From: JAPHTQ01 sp050295975
Lineage (GTDB): Bacteria; Pseudomonadota; Gammaproteobacteria; Thiohalomonadales; Thiohalomonadaceae
DNA length: 50,592 bases
NCBI GenBank assembly: GCA_050295975.1
Contig: JBNKQR010000019.1
Coordinates: 1 to 50,592, forward strand
Direction: 5' to 3'
Below, in pieces: positions 16,748-25,745 of this stretch; position 1 is the first letter of the stretch, and each line of letters starts with the position of its first letter. The translations under genes and the position numbers were made by a program. Below the pieces are notes generated by a model. That model did not search any database and had not been told where the DNA came from. It worked only from the letters and a program-made list of their open reading frames with translations.

Positions 16748-17497
16748 CTATCCTGCGCTACTGCGTGCATCGACCATGATCTGTTTCATCTCCGCCACCG
16801 CACCGCGCAGCCCGCCAAAAACAGCCTGCGCGATGATGGCGTGACCGATATTCAGTTCTCGAATAGCGGGGATCGCCGCGATGGCCGCTGTGTTCTGGTA
16901 GTGCAGGCCGTGCCCCGCATTCACCTGCAGACCAAGTTCGATACCAAGTGCGACTCCAGCGGTAATGCGCTGCAATTCAGCCTGCTGTGTAGCTGCATCG
17001 GATGCATCGGCATAGTGGCCGGTGTGGATCTCAATGACCGGTGCACCGCACTCGGCTGCCGCCTCGATCTGCACAGGGTCTGCATCGATAAATAGAGAGA
17101 CCCTGATCCCGGCATCGGCAAGGCGTGCACAGGCATCACGAATACGCCCCTTCTGACCCGCCACGTCGAGACCACCCTCGGTGGTCAGTTCTTCGCGCTT
17201 CTCTGGTACTAGACAGCAGTCCTGTGGGCGATACTTCTCCGCCATACCGAGCATCTCCTCGGTGACCGCCATCTCCAGATTCATATGGGTTTTCAGCATT
17301 TCACGCAGCTGACGAACATCCTCTTCCTGTATGTGGCGACGGTCTTCACGCAGATGCAGGGTAATACTGTCGGCCCCCGACTGTTCGGCTTCAATAGCTG
17401 CCTGGACTGGATCAGGGTATCGGGTACCACGCGCCTGGCGCAGAGTGGCCACATGGTCGATATTGACCCCTAGTAGAATTGGCTGAGTACTACTCAC
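16748..17497 (-). CDS. pdxJ: Pyridoxine 5'-phosphate synthase
   Basis: Condenses 1-deoxyxylulose-5-phosphate with 3-amino-2-oxopropyl phosphate to pyridoxine 5'-phosphate, in the DXP-dependent vitamin B6 pathway. 249 aa, normal size. TIM-barrel signatures are LLGVNIDHVATLRQARGT at the N-terminus, DSITLHLREDRRHI, and IEIHTGHYADA with LQVNAGHGLHYQN toward the C-terminus. It is 3 bases after recO, in the conserved rnc-era-recO-pdxJ order. acpS, which often follows pdxJ, is absent here. Confidence 0.97.
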   Translation of the reverse strand: MSSTQPILLGVNIDHVATLRQARGTRYPDPVQAAIEAEQSGADSITLHLREDRRHIQEEDVRQLREMLKTHMNLEMAVTEEMLGMAEKYRPQDCCLVPEKREELTTEGGLDVAGQKGRIRDACARLADAGIRVSLFIDADPVQIEAAAECGAPVIEIHTGHYADASDAATQQAELQRITAGVALGIELGLQVNAGHGLHYQNTAAIAAIPAIRELNIGHAIIAQAVFGGLRGAVAEMKQIMVDARSSAG

Positions 17498-17500
17498 TCA

Positions 17501-18253
17501 TCACTCCTTATTGCTCTCGCTCTTCTGTGGTTTGTTATGTCCGTATTGTGCACGGAACAGTTCCCGGCTGGCCAGTGGGCGATTGCCCAGATAGGGTTGC
17601 AGGATAGTACGCATCAGCCGTTTGGCCTCGTTCCGACACTCTGCCCCACCATTCTCACCACTGTCGAGGGCCAGTAACGTGCAACCGTGAACGAGCAGAC
17701 AGTCGGTTTGGTCGTTCAGCGCAGGTATCGGGCCATGCTCAGGGTGATAACAGTAACTGCTATTTGGCTCCAGTACTTCTCCGTCAACAGTATGAGTTAA
17801 TTGCAGCCCGTAACCCAGTTCCTGCAACAGATCACGCTCGAACAGGCGCAAAGGCCAGTCACATTCACTACCTTCACGCAGTTTGGTCAGGGTTCGTTGA
17901 TAGCTGGTGTAGAGCTCATCATGGGGATCGTGGCGATGAAGCAGACGCATCAGAATCTCATTAAGGTAGAAGCCGCTCAACAATGCTTCTCCGCTAAACA
18001 TTGGTGCCACACCATCGGATTCGGCACTGGTCAGGGTCTGTAATTCACCACGACCACTCCATGAGAGGAGTAGCGGCTGGAAGGGTTGCAGCAATGCTTT
18101 GAGACTAGAACGTTTGCCCTGAGCGCCTCTGGCTACCAGACCGATACGTCCATGGTTTTGGGTGAAGACTTCCAGCAGCAGACTGGTATCGCGATAGGGT
18201 TTGCGGTGCAGAATGTAAGCAGGTTGCAGGGCAACACGCCGTTCGTTACTCAT
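17501..18253 (-). CDS. recO: DNA repair protein RecO
   Basis: Recombination mediator that works with RecR to load RecA on SSB-coated single-stranded DNA in the RecF pathway. 250 aa. N-terminal OB-fold (AYILHRKPYRDTSLLLEVFTQN), then helical domain with FYLNEILMRLLHRHDPHDELY and FERDLLQELGYG. A C-terminal Cys-containing stretch (YCYHPEHGPIP, CLLVHGC) is present but not a classical zinc finger. The start overlaps the era stop by 8 bases, so it belongs to the rnc-era-recO operon. Confidence 0.95.
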   Translation of the reverse strand: MSNERRVALQPAYILHRKPYRDTSLLLEVFTQNHGRIGLVARGAQGKRSSLKALLQPFQPLLLSWSGRGELQTLTSAESDGVAPMFSGEALLSGFYLNEILMRLLHRHDPHDELYTSYQRTLTKLREGSECDWPLRLFERDLLQELGYGLQLTHTVDGEVLEPNSSYCYHPEHGPIPALNDQTDCLLVHGCTLLALDSGENGGAECRNEAKRLMRTILQPYLGNRPLASRELFRAQYGHNKPQKSESNKE

Positions 18254-19136
18254 CCCGGTATCCGAGTGAATTCAAAATTCGCTCGTTGTCAGACCAGCCC
18301 TCCTTGACCTTAACCCAGAGCTGTAGAAAGACCTTGGCACCGAACAGCTTTTCCATATCGAGCCGCGCCTGCTTGCCGATCGCCTTGAGCTGCTCACCGC
18401 CCTTACCGATAACAATCCTCTTCTGACTATCACGCTCTACCCAGATCAAACCATGGATACGCAGTAAACCATTATCATCCTTGAACTGCTCAATCTCGAC
18501 GGCAGTAGAATAGGGTAACTCTTGCCCCATGCTCCGCATCAGTTTTTCGCGAATAATTTCTGCGGCGAGAAAACGTTCACTGCGATCGGTGACGTACTCT
18601 TCTGGATAGATCGGTGTCGACTCTGGTAATACTCGTAACACCTCCTTCTCCAGACTCTCTACATTTTGCCCTTTAAGTGCAGAGAGTGGCAGCACAGCAA
18701 AGAACTCCATTTTACTGGAGAGCTGTTGCAACAGCGGCAGCAACTGCTCTTTGTCTTTGAGGTAGTCGATCTTGTTTACCACCAGTACCACAGGAATAGA
18801 TTGTGACTGCAATTTCTGCAGCACGCTTTCATCTTCTTCGGTCCACCTCTCTGCCTCAACGACAAACAGAATCATATCCACATCTGCCAGGCTACTGCTG
18901 GCGGCACGATTCATATAGCGATTCATCGCCTTCTTGGCGTTGAGATGCAAGCCAGGTGTATCCACGTAAACAGCCTGAAACGCTTCGGTGGTTTTGATAC
19001 CAAGAATACGGTGACGAGTGGTCTGGGGTTTATTGGAGGTAATGCTTATCTTCTGCCCGAGGATGCGGTTCATCAGGGTAGATTTACCCACATTCGGACG
19101 ACCGACGATCGCCACATAACCGCTACGAAATTTCAT
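18246..19136 (-). CDS. era: GTPase Era
   Basis: Essential GTPase that binds 16S rRNA and helps mature the 30S subunit. 296 aa from the ATG at 19136. G1 GRPNVGKST at residues 12-20, G3 DTPGLH, G4 NKIDYL, and a C-terminal KH domain with VIGKGGEQLKAIG near 230. An upstream in-frame extension to 19226 lies inside rnc and lacks family similarity, so it is rejected. It starts 1 base after the rnc stop, in the usual rnc-era-recO arrangement. Confidence 0.98.
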   Translation of the reverse strand: MKFRSGYVAIVGRPNVGKSTLMNRILGQKISITSNKPQTTRHRILGIKTTEAFQAVYVDTPGLHLNAKKAMNRYMNRAASSSLADVDMILFVVEAERWTEEDESVLQKLQSQSIPVVLVVNKIDYLKDKEQLLPLLQQLSSKMEFFAVLPLSALKGQNVESLEKEVLRVLPESTPIYPEEYVTDRSERFLAAEIIREKLMRSMGQELPYSTAVEIEQFKDDNGLLRIHGLIWVERDSQKRIVIGKGGEQLKAIGKQARLDMEKLFGAKVFLQLWVKVKEGWSDNERILNSLGYRDE

Positions 19137-19137
19137 T

Positions 19138-19845
19138 CTATTCACATCCCAATCGGAGTAATGCCTGTTGTGCTGCGGCCTGCTCTGCTTTTCGCCGACT
19201 ACCACCCTGAGCGACAACAGGCTCACCGATGGTGGCTACCGTGCAGGTCACGGTGAAGCGTTGCTCGTGGTCTTTTCCTTGAACGTCCGTGATTTCATAT
19301 TCTGGCAGGGCCAGATTACGAGACTGGAGAAATTCCTGCAGGCGTGTTTTTGGATCTTTAAGTGCCGCGGAAGGATCGACATTATTCAATCTATCTTGAT
19401 AGAGAGACAGGATCACCTGCTTTACTGAAGTGATATCGGAATCGAGAAAGATGGCACCGAAGATCGCTTCCAGTGTATCGGCCAGGATCGAACCACGCCG
19501 GAATCCACCACTCTTTAATTCACCCGGCCCTAATTGGAGGTAGTCCCCCAATTCAAGTCCACGGGCTAATACAGCCAAGGTATCCCCTTTCACCAACGAG
19601 GCACGCAGTCGACTCAGTGTGCCTTCATCAATACTGTCGAAACGGCAGTAGAGTTCTGTTGAAATAACGAAGCTAAGAATGGAATCGCCAAGAAATTCAA
19701 GACGTTCATTATTCTCACGCGCTGCACTACGATGAGTTAGTGCCTGCTGCAACAGAGTTGGGTCATTAAAACTATAACCCAGTGTGCGACAGAGTTTGTT
19801 ATTGCTACTGCTAGACACTGGCCCTGACAACGGCGCTGTGTTCAA
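19138..19845 (-). CDS. rnc: Ribonuclease III
   Basis: Double-strand-specific endoribonuclease that processes rRNA precursors and structured mRNAs. 235 aa. Catalytic signature ERLEFLGDSILSFVIS at about 42-57, a second acidic site in LADTLEAIFGAIFLDS, and a C-terminal dsRNA-binding domain (DPKTRLQEFLQSR to GSRRKAEQAAAQQALLRL). The ATG at 19845 overlaps the upstream DUF4845 gene by 35 bases. A GTG at 19818 with an 8-base overlap is an alternative start. Confidence 0.97.
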   Translation of the reverse strand: MNTAPLSGPVSSSSNNKLCRTLGYSFNDPTLLQQALTHRSAARENNERLEFLGDSILSFVISTELYCRFDSIDEGTLSRLRASLVKGDTLAVLARGLELGDYLQLGPGELKSGGFRRGSILADTLEAIFGAIFLDSDITSVKQVILSLYQDRLNNVDPSAALKDPKTRLQEFLQSRNLALPEYEITDVQGKDHEQRFTVTCTVATIGEPVVAQGGSRRKAEQAAAQQALLRLGCE

Positions 19846-20185
19846 AACGAAGTATTAATGAGATATTGCCAATAAAAGGCACTTCCACCTCATAATCCAC
19901 ATCAATCAGGTACTCCTGATTATCGCGAATGATACTGATATTCTCTTTACTAACGCGGGTAACGTTATTCATCTCAAACCGCTTAGTTAGTGCAGTTCGC
20001 ACACTCAATGCTCCACGAAACTCATCTGAGTCACTCTCAAGTGATGTTACTGATTTACCTATTGAAAGATCTTCCATGTAAATAGGAAAAAGTTTAAGTG
20101 TTACAAATACGGCAAACCCAATAAGAAACAGGTTGAAACTAAAAGACCAGATACTCAGACCGTTTTGATGTTTTTGTAACCGCAT
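19811..20185 (-). CDS. DUF4845 membrane-anchored protein
   Basis: 124 aa, one N-terminal transmembrane segment (about 12-33: SFSFNLFLIGFAVFVTLKLF), then a small exported beta-rich domain. Matches the DUF4845 family, which sits between lepB and rnc in many Gammaproteobacteria. Function is unknown. The ATG at 20185 follows a strong AGGGGGG ribosome site; the open frame extends further upstream to 20233 but that part lies inside lepB. Its position suggests co-transcription with lepB and rnc. Confidence 0.85.
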   Translation of the reverse strand: MRLQKHQNGLSIWSFSFNLFLIGFAVFVTLKLFPIYMEDLSIGKSVTSLESDSDEFRGALSVRTALTKRFEMNNVTRVSKENISIIRDNQEYLIDVDYEVEVPFIGNISLILRFEHSAVVRASV

Positions 20186-20195
20186 AATTCCCCCC

Positions 20196-21032
20196 TCAAT
20201 TGATGGAGTTACCCAACCGCTTCCAGTCGACAAAGTGGTCAGTTTCCCAGTCCCAGTTCATCCAGATCATAAAGGCTTTACCCACCAGATTCTCTTCAGG
20301 CACGGTGCCCCAGGCACGACTGTCACGGCTGTTATCCCGATTATCCCCCATGGCGAAGTACTTTCCTTCTGGCACAACATACTCAAAATCTCCACCGAAG
20401 ACGTTGCGCTCAGGCATCACCAGAATATCGTGCTTAGTTCCTAATAGATCTTCATTGAGGTGACGAGCACCAGTCGAACTGCCGCCACTTCCTTTACCTA
20501 CATAGGTATCGAGATATTCCTGGGGGGCTGGCTGCCCATTAATGGTGAGTTTTTTATTACGATAAACGATGTGATCACCGGGCACACCGATCACCCGCTT
20601 GATGTAATCGACATGTGGGTTCTCCGGATAGCGAAAGACAAATACCTCGCCACGCTTCGGCTCACCAATGTCCAGAATTCGAGTATTCAGCACCGGCAGA
20701 CGAAGACCGTAGGCAAACTTATTCACCAGAATAAAGTCTCCCACTAGCAGGGTCGGCATCATTGAGCCGGAGGGGATTCGAAATGGTTCAACAACGAAAG
20801 AACGTACCATCAATACCAACAGAATGATGGGAAAAAAGGTACGTGACATCTCCACCAACCACGGCTCGTTGGTCGCCTCGGTACGCATCTCTTCTGAAGC
20901 ACCACCCGACACCGTATCCATATCAGCCAAGGTATTCAGACGGCGCGGCGCCAGTAAAAATATATCCAGCAGCCAGACAACACCTGTAAAGAGGGTCAAC
21001 AAAACCAACAGTAAAGGGAAATCCAGAGTCAT
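20196..21032 (-). CDS. lepB: Signal peptidase I
   Basis: Inner-membrane serine-lysine peptidase that cleaves Sec and Tat signal peptides on the periplasmic side. 278 aa. Two N-terminal membrane segments (about 5-25 and 64-82). The catalytic Ser90 is in IPSGSMMPTL and the Lys145 base in DYIKRVIGVPGD; GDNRDNSRDSR is box E. The ATG overlaps the lepA stop by 1 base (TAATG), so the two are translationally linked. This is the standard lepA-lepB order. Confidence 0.97.
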   Translation of the reverse strand: MTLDFPLLLVLLTLFTGVVWLLDIFLLAPRRLNTLADMDTVSGGASEEMRTEATNEPWLVEMSRTFFPIILLVLMVRSFVVEPFRIPSGSMMPTLLVGDFILVNKFAYGLRLPVLNTRILDIGEPKRGEVFVFRYPENPHVDYIKRVIGVPGDHIVYRNKKLTINGQPAPQEYLDTYVGKGSGGSSTGARHLNEDLLGTKHDILVMPERNVFGGDFEYVVPEGKYFAMGDNRDNSRDSRAWGTVPEENLVGKAFMIWMNWDWETDHFVDWKRLGNSIN

Positions 21033-22834
21033 TATTTTTTACCTACATGTAAAACGGCGAAGAACGCCTCCTGCGGGATCTCCACAGAACCTACCTGTTT
21101 CATCCGCTTCTTGCCAGCTTTCTGTTTTTCAAGCAGTTTTCGCTTGCGACTGACGTCACCACCGTAACATTTAGCCGTAACATTTTTACGCAGTGCCTTG
21201 ACGTTGGTGCGAGCGATGATCTGATTACCAATAGCAGCCTGTACTGCCACATCAAACATCTGCCGCGGGATCAATTCCTTCATCTTCTCTGCCAGTTCAC
21301 GACCTCGCGATAGCGACTGTTCACGGTGCACAATCATCGCCAGCGCATCGACCACCTCACCATTAATCATAATATCCAGACGCACTAAATCGGCCGCTTC
21401 AAAGCGTAGGAAATGGTAGTCCAGCGAGGCAAAACCACGACTAACTGATTTTAGCCGATCAAAGAAATCGAGCACTACCTCGCTCAGTGGTATCTCATAG
21501 GTCAGGGCAACCTGCTTGCCCAGATACTGCATGTTCTTCTGCACACCACGTTTCTCAATGCAGAGCGAGATCACATTACCGACATAATCCTGCGGTACCA
21601 GAATATTGGCCTGAATGATTGGCTCACGAATCTCATCGATAGTATTCCAATCGGGTAGTTTAGAGGGGTTGTCGATCATCAGGGTTTCACCCTGAGTAGT
21701 GAACACCTCATAAATTACCGTAGGAGCGGTGGTGATCAGGTCCAGATCATACTCACGTTCCAGGCGCTCCTGGATGATCTCCATGTGTAGCATGCCGAGA
21801 AAACCACAGCGGAAACCGAAGCCCAGGGCCTGGGATGTCTCCGGTTCATAGAATAGCGAGGCGTCATTAAGGCGTAGTTTCGACAGGGCATCACGCAGAT
21901 CTTCGTAGTCATCACTGCTTACCGTAAACAGGCCAGCAAAGACTCGAGGTTGGGCCGGCTGGAAATCAGGTAGAGGCTCTTCTGCTGGACGGTCTGTCAG
22001 GGTCAGGGTATCCCCAACCGGCGCCCCATCGATATCCTTGATCCCTGAGATCAGATAACCCACCTCGCCCGCAGCAAGCCCCGGCAGGTCCCTCATCTTT
22101 GGGGAGAATATTCCTACCCGGTCTACCTGATGGCTACGCCCGGTGGACATCACGGTGAACTTCTGCTTTGGCTTCATGCTGCCATTGACCACTCGCACCA
22201 GACAGACCACGCCCAGATAGTTATCAAACCAGGAGTCGATTATCAGGGCCTGCAGTGGTGCCTCACGATCGCCCCCCGGTGGAGGAATGCGCTCCACCAG
22301 TTGCTCCAGCAGGCTATCAATACCGATACCGGTCTTGGCACTGACCATGACCGCGTCATGGGCATCGATACCGATGATCTCCTCGATCTCGTTGATCACC
22401 CGCTCGGGCTCAGCCGAGGGAAGGTCGATCTTGTTCAGTACCGGTACCACCTCTAGGTCCTGCTCGATGGCGGTGTAACAGTTGGCCACAGTCTGTGCCT
22501 CGACCCCCTGCGCGGCATCCACCACCAGCAGCGCCCCTTCACAGGCTGCCAACGAACGGGATACCTCATAGGAGAAGTCGACGTGCCCTGGGGTATCGAT
22601 AAAATTGAGGAGATAGGTCTGACCATCACGTGCGGTGTAGTTGAGCGAGACGCTCTGTGCCTTGATGGTGATCCCGCGCTCCCGCTCCAGATCCATCGAG
22701 TCGAGTACCTGTTCGGCCATCTCACGCTCGGCTAAACCGCCGCAGACCTGAATGAAACGATCAGAGATTGTGGATTTGCCGTGGTCGATATGGGCAATGA
22801 TGGAGAAATTGCGAATGTGTTGCTGATCGGTCAC
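21032..22834 (-). CDS. lepA: Elongation factor 4 (LepA)
   Basis: Ribosome-associated GTPase with roles in initiation or back-translocation, and in 30S assembly. 600 aa, full length. G1 AHIDHGKST at residues 15-23, G3 DTPGH, G4 NKID, then EF-G-like domains and the LepA-specific C-terminal domain (YGGDVSRKRKLLEKQKAGKK). The start is a GTG at 22834 (TDQQHIRNFSII). It follows the glutaredoxin gene by 105 bases and precedes lepB with a 1-base overlap. Confidence 0.98.
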   Translation of the reverse strand: MTDQQHIRNFSIIAHIDHGKSTISDRFIQVCGGLAEREMAEQVLDSMDLERERGITIKAQSVSLNYTARDGQTYLLNFIDTPGHVDFSYEVSRSLAACEGALLVVDAAQGVEAQTVANCYTAIEQDLEVVPVLNKIDLPSAEPERVINEIEEIIGIDAHDAVMVSAKTGIGIDSLLEQLVERIPPPGGDREAPLQALIIDSWFDNYLGVVCLVRVVNGSMKPKQKFTVMSTGRSHQVDRVGIFSPKMRDLPGLAAGEVGYLISGIKDIDGAPVGDTLTLTDRPAEEPLPDFQPAQPRVFAGLFTVSSDDYEDLRDALSKLRLNDASLFYEPETSQALGFGFRCGFLGMLHMEIIQERLEREYDLDLITTAPTVIYEVFTTQGETLMIDNPSKLPDWNTIDEIREPIIQANILVPQDYVGNVISLCIEKRGVQKNMQYLGKQVALTYEIPLSEVVLDFFDRLKSVSRGFASLDYHFLRFEAADLVRLDIMINGEVVDALAMIVHREQSLSRGRELAEKMKELIPRQMFDVAVQAAIGNQIIARTNVKALRKNVTAKCYGGDVSRKRKLLEKQKAGKKRMKQVGSVEIPQEAFFAVLHVGKK

Positions 22835-22939
22835 GTGGTGTTTCTTCCGGGCCTTGAACAGGAATGGTGCGTACCGCGGGAAGTCTCATTCGACATCACC
22901 CCGCGAACAATTTCGTAAAGCGCGGAATTCTACAGTAGA

Positions 22940-23185
22940 TCAATGCGTTGCGAAATAGCCTTGCAGCGCCTGGTGATCGAGGAAATAGTGGCAAATCTCC
23001 TCATCATCGGCATCGGTAAGTACCGGCACCTTGTGGTTATAGCGCTCTATCAACGCCTCACTGCTGTCGATATCCAGCACTTCGAGTTCGAAGGAGAAAG
23101 CTGTAGCGGCAGCCAGCAGTTCCCTGTGCATCTCATCGCACAGGGAACAACCCGCCCGGGTATAAAAGCGCAGCCGTTGGCTCAA
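22940..23185 (-). CDS. Glutaredoxin-family (CxxC) protein
   Basis: 81 aa thioredoxin-fold protein with the redox motif CSLC in YTRAGCSLCDEMH near the N-terminus, and a cis-proline region KVPVLTD. It resembles the DUF836/glutaredoxin-like group. The start is a TTG whose last bases overlap the htrA stop (TTGA), so it is coupled to the protease gene. A periplasmic signal is absent, so it is probably cytoplasmic. Confidence 0.85.
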   Translation of the reverse strand: MSQRLRFYTRAGCSLCDEMHRELLAAATAFSFELEVLDIDSSEALIERYNHKVPVLTDADDEEICHYFLDHQALQGYFATH

Positions 23186-24627
23186 TCCTTTGGCACTCGA
23201 AGTGCCAGGAACAGGGGATTACCATGGCGCACTACCAGTACCGGGACAGAATCACCGCTTTTAAGGCCCTTAACCAACTTGTTGTAGTGGGCCACACCCT
23301 CAACAGTTTTGCCGCCGAGTTTTACGATCACATCACCGCGGGCAATACCGGCGGCACTTGCAGCACCACTCTCTACCTGCTCCACCAACACCCCGGAACT
23401 GATCTCCAGCTCCTTGCGCTGTGCGGAGCTAAGGCCACTTATCTGAAGACCCAGACGGTCACTCTTGTGCTGCGGCTGCTGTGGCGACTCATCTTTGGCC
23501 TTCTCTTCTTCTGGCAGTTCACCAATATGCACCACCAGAGTACGTATCTTGCCATCACGCAGAACCTTAACCTTGGCATCACTACCTACACGGGTGCGGC
23601 CAACCATAGGAGGCAGATCCGAGGAGTAGGCCACCTCTTCCCCATTAAATTCGGTAATGATGTCGCCGACCTGGATGCCACCTTTCCCACCAGGGGAACC
23701 GTCCATCACCTGTGCAACCAGCGCACCATGAGGCCGTTTCATGCCGAAAGACTCGGCCAGCTCTCGGGTAACATCCTGGATCAGCACACCCAGCCAACCA
23801 CGGGAAACATGCCCCCGGTCCTTGAGCTGGCTGACCACATCCATCGCCACATCGATGGGTATGGCAAACGATAGGCCCATAAAACCACCAGTACGGCTAT
23901 AGATCTGCGAGTTAATACCGACCACCTCACCGTCCAGGTTGAACAGCGGTCCGCCAGAGTTACCCGGATTGATCGCCACATCGGTCTGAATGAATGGCAC
24001 GTAGTTCTCGCTGGGCAGGCTACGACCCAAGGCACTGACCACACCCGCAGAGACAGAGTGATCGAAACCGAAGGGTGAACCGATGGCCATGACCCACTCA
24101 CCGACCTTGAGATCCTTGCTGTTCCCCAGTTTTACCTGCGGCAGATCGGTCGCATCGATTTTGAGCAGGGCGATGTCGCTACGTTTGTCTGCACCGATCA
24201 GCTCCGCCACCACCTCGCGACGGTCACTTAGACGCACGATGATCTCATCGGCGCCATCAACCACATGGTTGTTGGTAAGAATGAAGCCCTTGCTATCGAT
24301 AATGAAGCCGGAGCCGAGTGAGCGCGCCTCGTGCTCAGGAGGCATTTGACCACCACCCTTTCCGCCTTCACCGAAGAAACGGCGCAGCAGATCGTCCCAG
24401 GGGGTACCCTGGGGAAAATCAGGCATCTCCATCCCTGGAGGCAGGCCGGTCATATTATTGCGCACGGTCTGTTTGGTACTGATATTCACTACTGTTGGCG
24501 CGTACTGCTCGACCAGGCGGGTGAACTCGGGCAGCTCACGCGCCTGAGCATTTTGCATCAGCAGGGCTAGAGCAAAGAATGAGTAAACAACGAAGTGTGG
24601 GATACGGGAGATCAAAAACTGTTTCAT
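23182..24627 (-). CDS. mucD: Periplasmic serine protease, DegP/HtrA/MucD type
   Basis: Periplasmic quality-control protease and chaperone of the envelope-stress response. 481 aa. Signal peptide (1-29, ending AQA), trypsin-like domain with the triad His in NNHVVDGAD, Asp in KRSDIALLKI and Ser in GNSGGPLFN. Two C-terminal PDZ domains follow (about 285-365 and 395-475). The frame extends to a TTG at 24633, but the ATG at 24627 has the better ribosome site. It sits directly after rseC in the rpoE operon, as mucD does in Pseudomonas. Confidence 0.95.
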   Translation of the reverse strand: MKQFLISRIPHFVVYSFFALALLMQNAQARELPEFTRLVEQYAPTVVNISTKQTVRNNMTGLPPGMEMPDFPQGTPWDDLLRRFFGEGGKGGGQMPPEHEARSLGSGFIIDSKGFILTNNHVVDGADEIIVRLSDRREVVAELIGADKRSDIALLKIDATDLPQVKLGNSKDLKVGEWVMAIGSPFGFDHSVSAGVVSALGRSLPSENYVPFIQTDVAINPGNSGGPLFNLDGEVVGINSQIYSRTGGFMGLSFAIPIDVAMDVVSQLKDRGHVSRGWLGVLIQDVTRELAESFGMKRPHGALVAQVMDGSPGGKGGIQVGDIITEFNGEEVAYSSDLPPMVGRTRVGSDAKVKVLRDGKIRTLVVHIGELPEEEKAKDESPQQPQHKSDRLGLQISGLSSAQRKELEISSGVLVEQVESGAASAAGIARGDVIVKLGGKTVEGVAHYNKLVKGLKSGDSVPVLVVRHGNPLFLALRVPKD

Positions 24628-24656
24628 AGACAACCTGTTTTCGGAAGTAATTTGAT

Positions 24657-25136
24657 TCAGGGATTAAATGAGATATTCGTAACTGATATATCCGGGGAAC
24701 ATCTGCGCAGGATGACAGCGGTATAACGGGGGTCGTTTTCAACACTGCGATTGAAACGTCTCAACCATAGCAGTCCTCCCCCGAGACCAAGTAGCCCAAA
24801 CAACAGACTCATGCCTTCACCACTACTCCCCCACTGCGGCGCAATGGTTTCACCGAACAAACCACCCGCCAACATCAGCAGCAGGGGCAAGATGTAAACG
24901 AAGAGGGAACCCTTCAGGAAGATGGCCTCGTCGATACCAACGATTACCGCATCGCCCGTTGTGGCGTTAATCGGATTGTGAACCTTAATCTGTTGAGTCT
25001 TTGCCCCAAGCACCTTGCTCAGCGCGCCGGTGCCGCATCCTTTGGCAGAGCAACTACTACAGCTACTACGCCGCTCGGTCTCAACCCAGGCGTGTTCGCC
25101 CTCAATTGAGACAACCAGTGCGCTCTCCTCAATCAT
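24657..25136 (-). CDS. rseC: SoxR-reducing system / sigma-E regulator RseC
   Basis: Inner-membrane protein linked to the sigma-E operon and, in E. coli, to reduction of SoxR. 159 aa. N-terminal domain with a four-Cys cluster (CSSCSAKGC) and two adjacent membrane segments (about 77-97 and 107-125). Size and motif order match RseC. It starts 9 bases after rseA, where rseB would normally lie. Confidence 0.92.
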   Translation of the reverse strand: MIEESALVVSIEGEHAWVETERRSSCSSCSAKGCGTGALSKVLGAKTQQIKVHNPINATTGDAVIVGIDEAIFLKGSLFVYILPLLLMLAGGLFGETIAPQWGSSGEGMSLLFGLLGLGGGLLWLRRFNRSVENDPRYTAVILRRCSPDISVTNISFNP

Positions 25137-25145
25137 AAACAGTGA

Positions 25146-25700
25146 TTACTCTGCTGCCTGACGATGCCCGACAATGCGAACATAAGGCACCATGCCGTTA
25201 ACCCCTGAACTGACCGAGTACTCATGCTGGTCGACCAGATAGGGTTCCAGCTGTTTACTATTGTCTTTTTCTGCCGTCACGGTGACCGGCTGTATCTCAC
25301 GACGCACAAAATTCTGCGGCTGTGTCACCTCGGCCATGGTCGCCGTCGGTGCGCCGGATTCCACCACATTCATCTGCTGAAAACCGATCACGGCAACACC
25401 ACTGACTGATGCCGCCACCGCAAGACTGGCCACATGGCGTAGCCACGGGCGTTGCTTACGTTTCTGTGGTGCCAAAATGGTCGGTTCATTCTCCAACGCC
25501 ATGCTGACACGCTCACGCAGATCCAGCGCAACATTTGATTCCAGGTTGCTGTGCAGTGCATCGCTAATCAGATGGTAGCGACTCCAGCTTGCCTGTAGCT
25601 CCGGATCATTGCGCAGTGAATCCAGGGCACTAGCCAGTTCACTACCTGCCAGTTCGCCATCGGCCAGCGCCGAAACCCACTCTTTTCTTTTATCTGTCAT
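25146..25700 (-). CDS. rseA: Anti-sigma-E factor (RseA/MucA type)
   Basis: Single-pass membrane anti-sigma factor that holds RpoE inactive until proteolysis. 184 aa. The N-terminal sigma-binding domain (KRKEWVSALADGELAGSEL) is clear. One membrane segment lies at about 98-115. The periplasmic part ends in YSVSSGVNGMVPYVRIVGHR and QAAE. The MucA-like C-terminal motif is present but the last residues lack the WVF type of DegS-activating peptide. It follows rpoE by 45 bases. Confidence 0.93.
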   Translation of the reverse strand: MTDKRKEWVSALADGELAGSELASALDSLRNDPELQASWSRYHLISDALHSNLESNVALDLRERVSMALENEPTILAPQKRKQRPWLRHVASLAVAASVSGVAVIGFQQMNVVESGAPTATMAEVTQPQNFVRREIQPVTVTAEKDNSKQLEPYLVDQHEYSVSSGVNGMVPYVRIVGHRQAAE

Positions 25701-25745
25701 AGGTGATACTCCACTCCTCGCCCCTTATGGGACATGGAATCCCGC

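Noticed and set aside
19137..19226. Era extension upstream of 19136
   Set aside because: Overlaps rnc; the Era family begins at MKFRSGYVAIVG.
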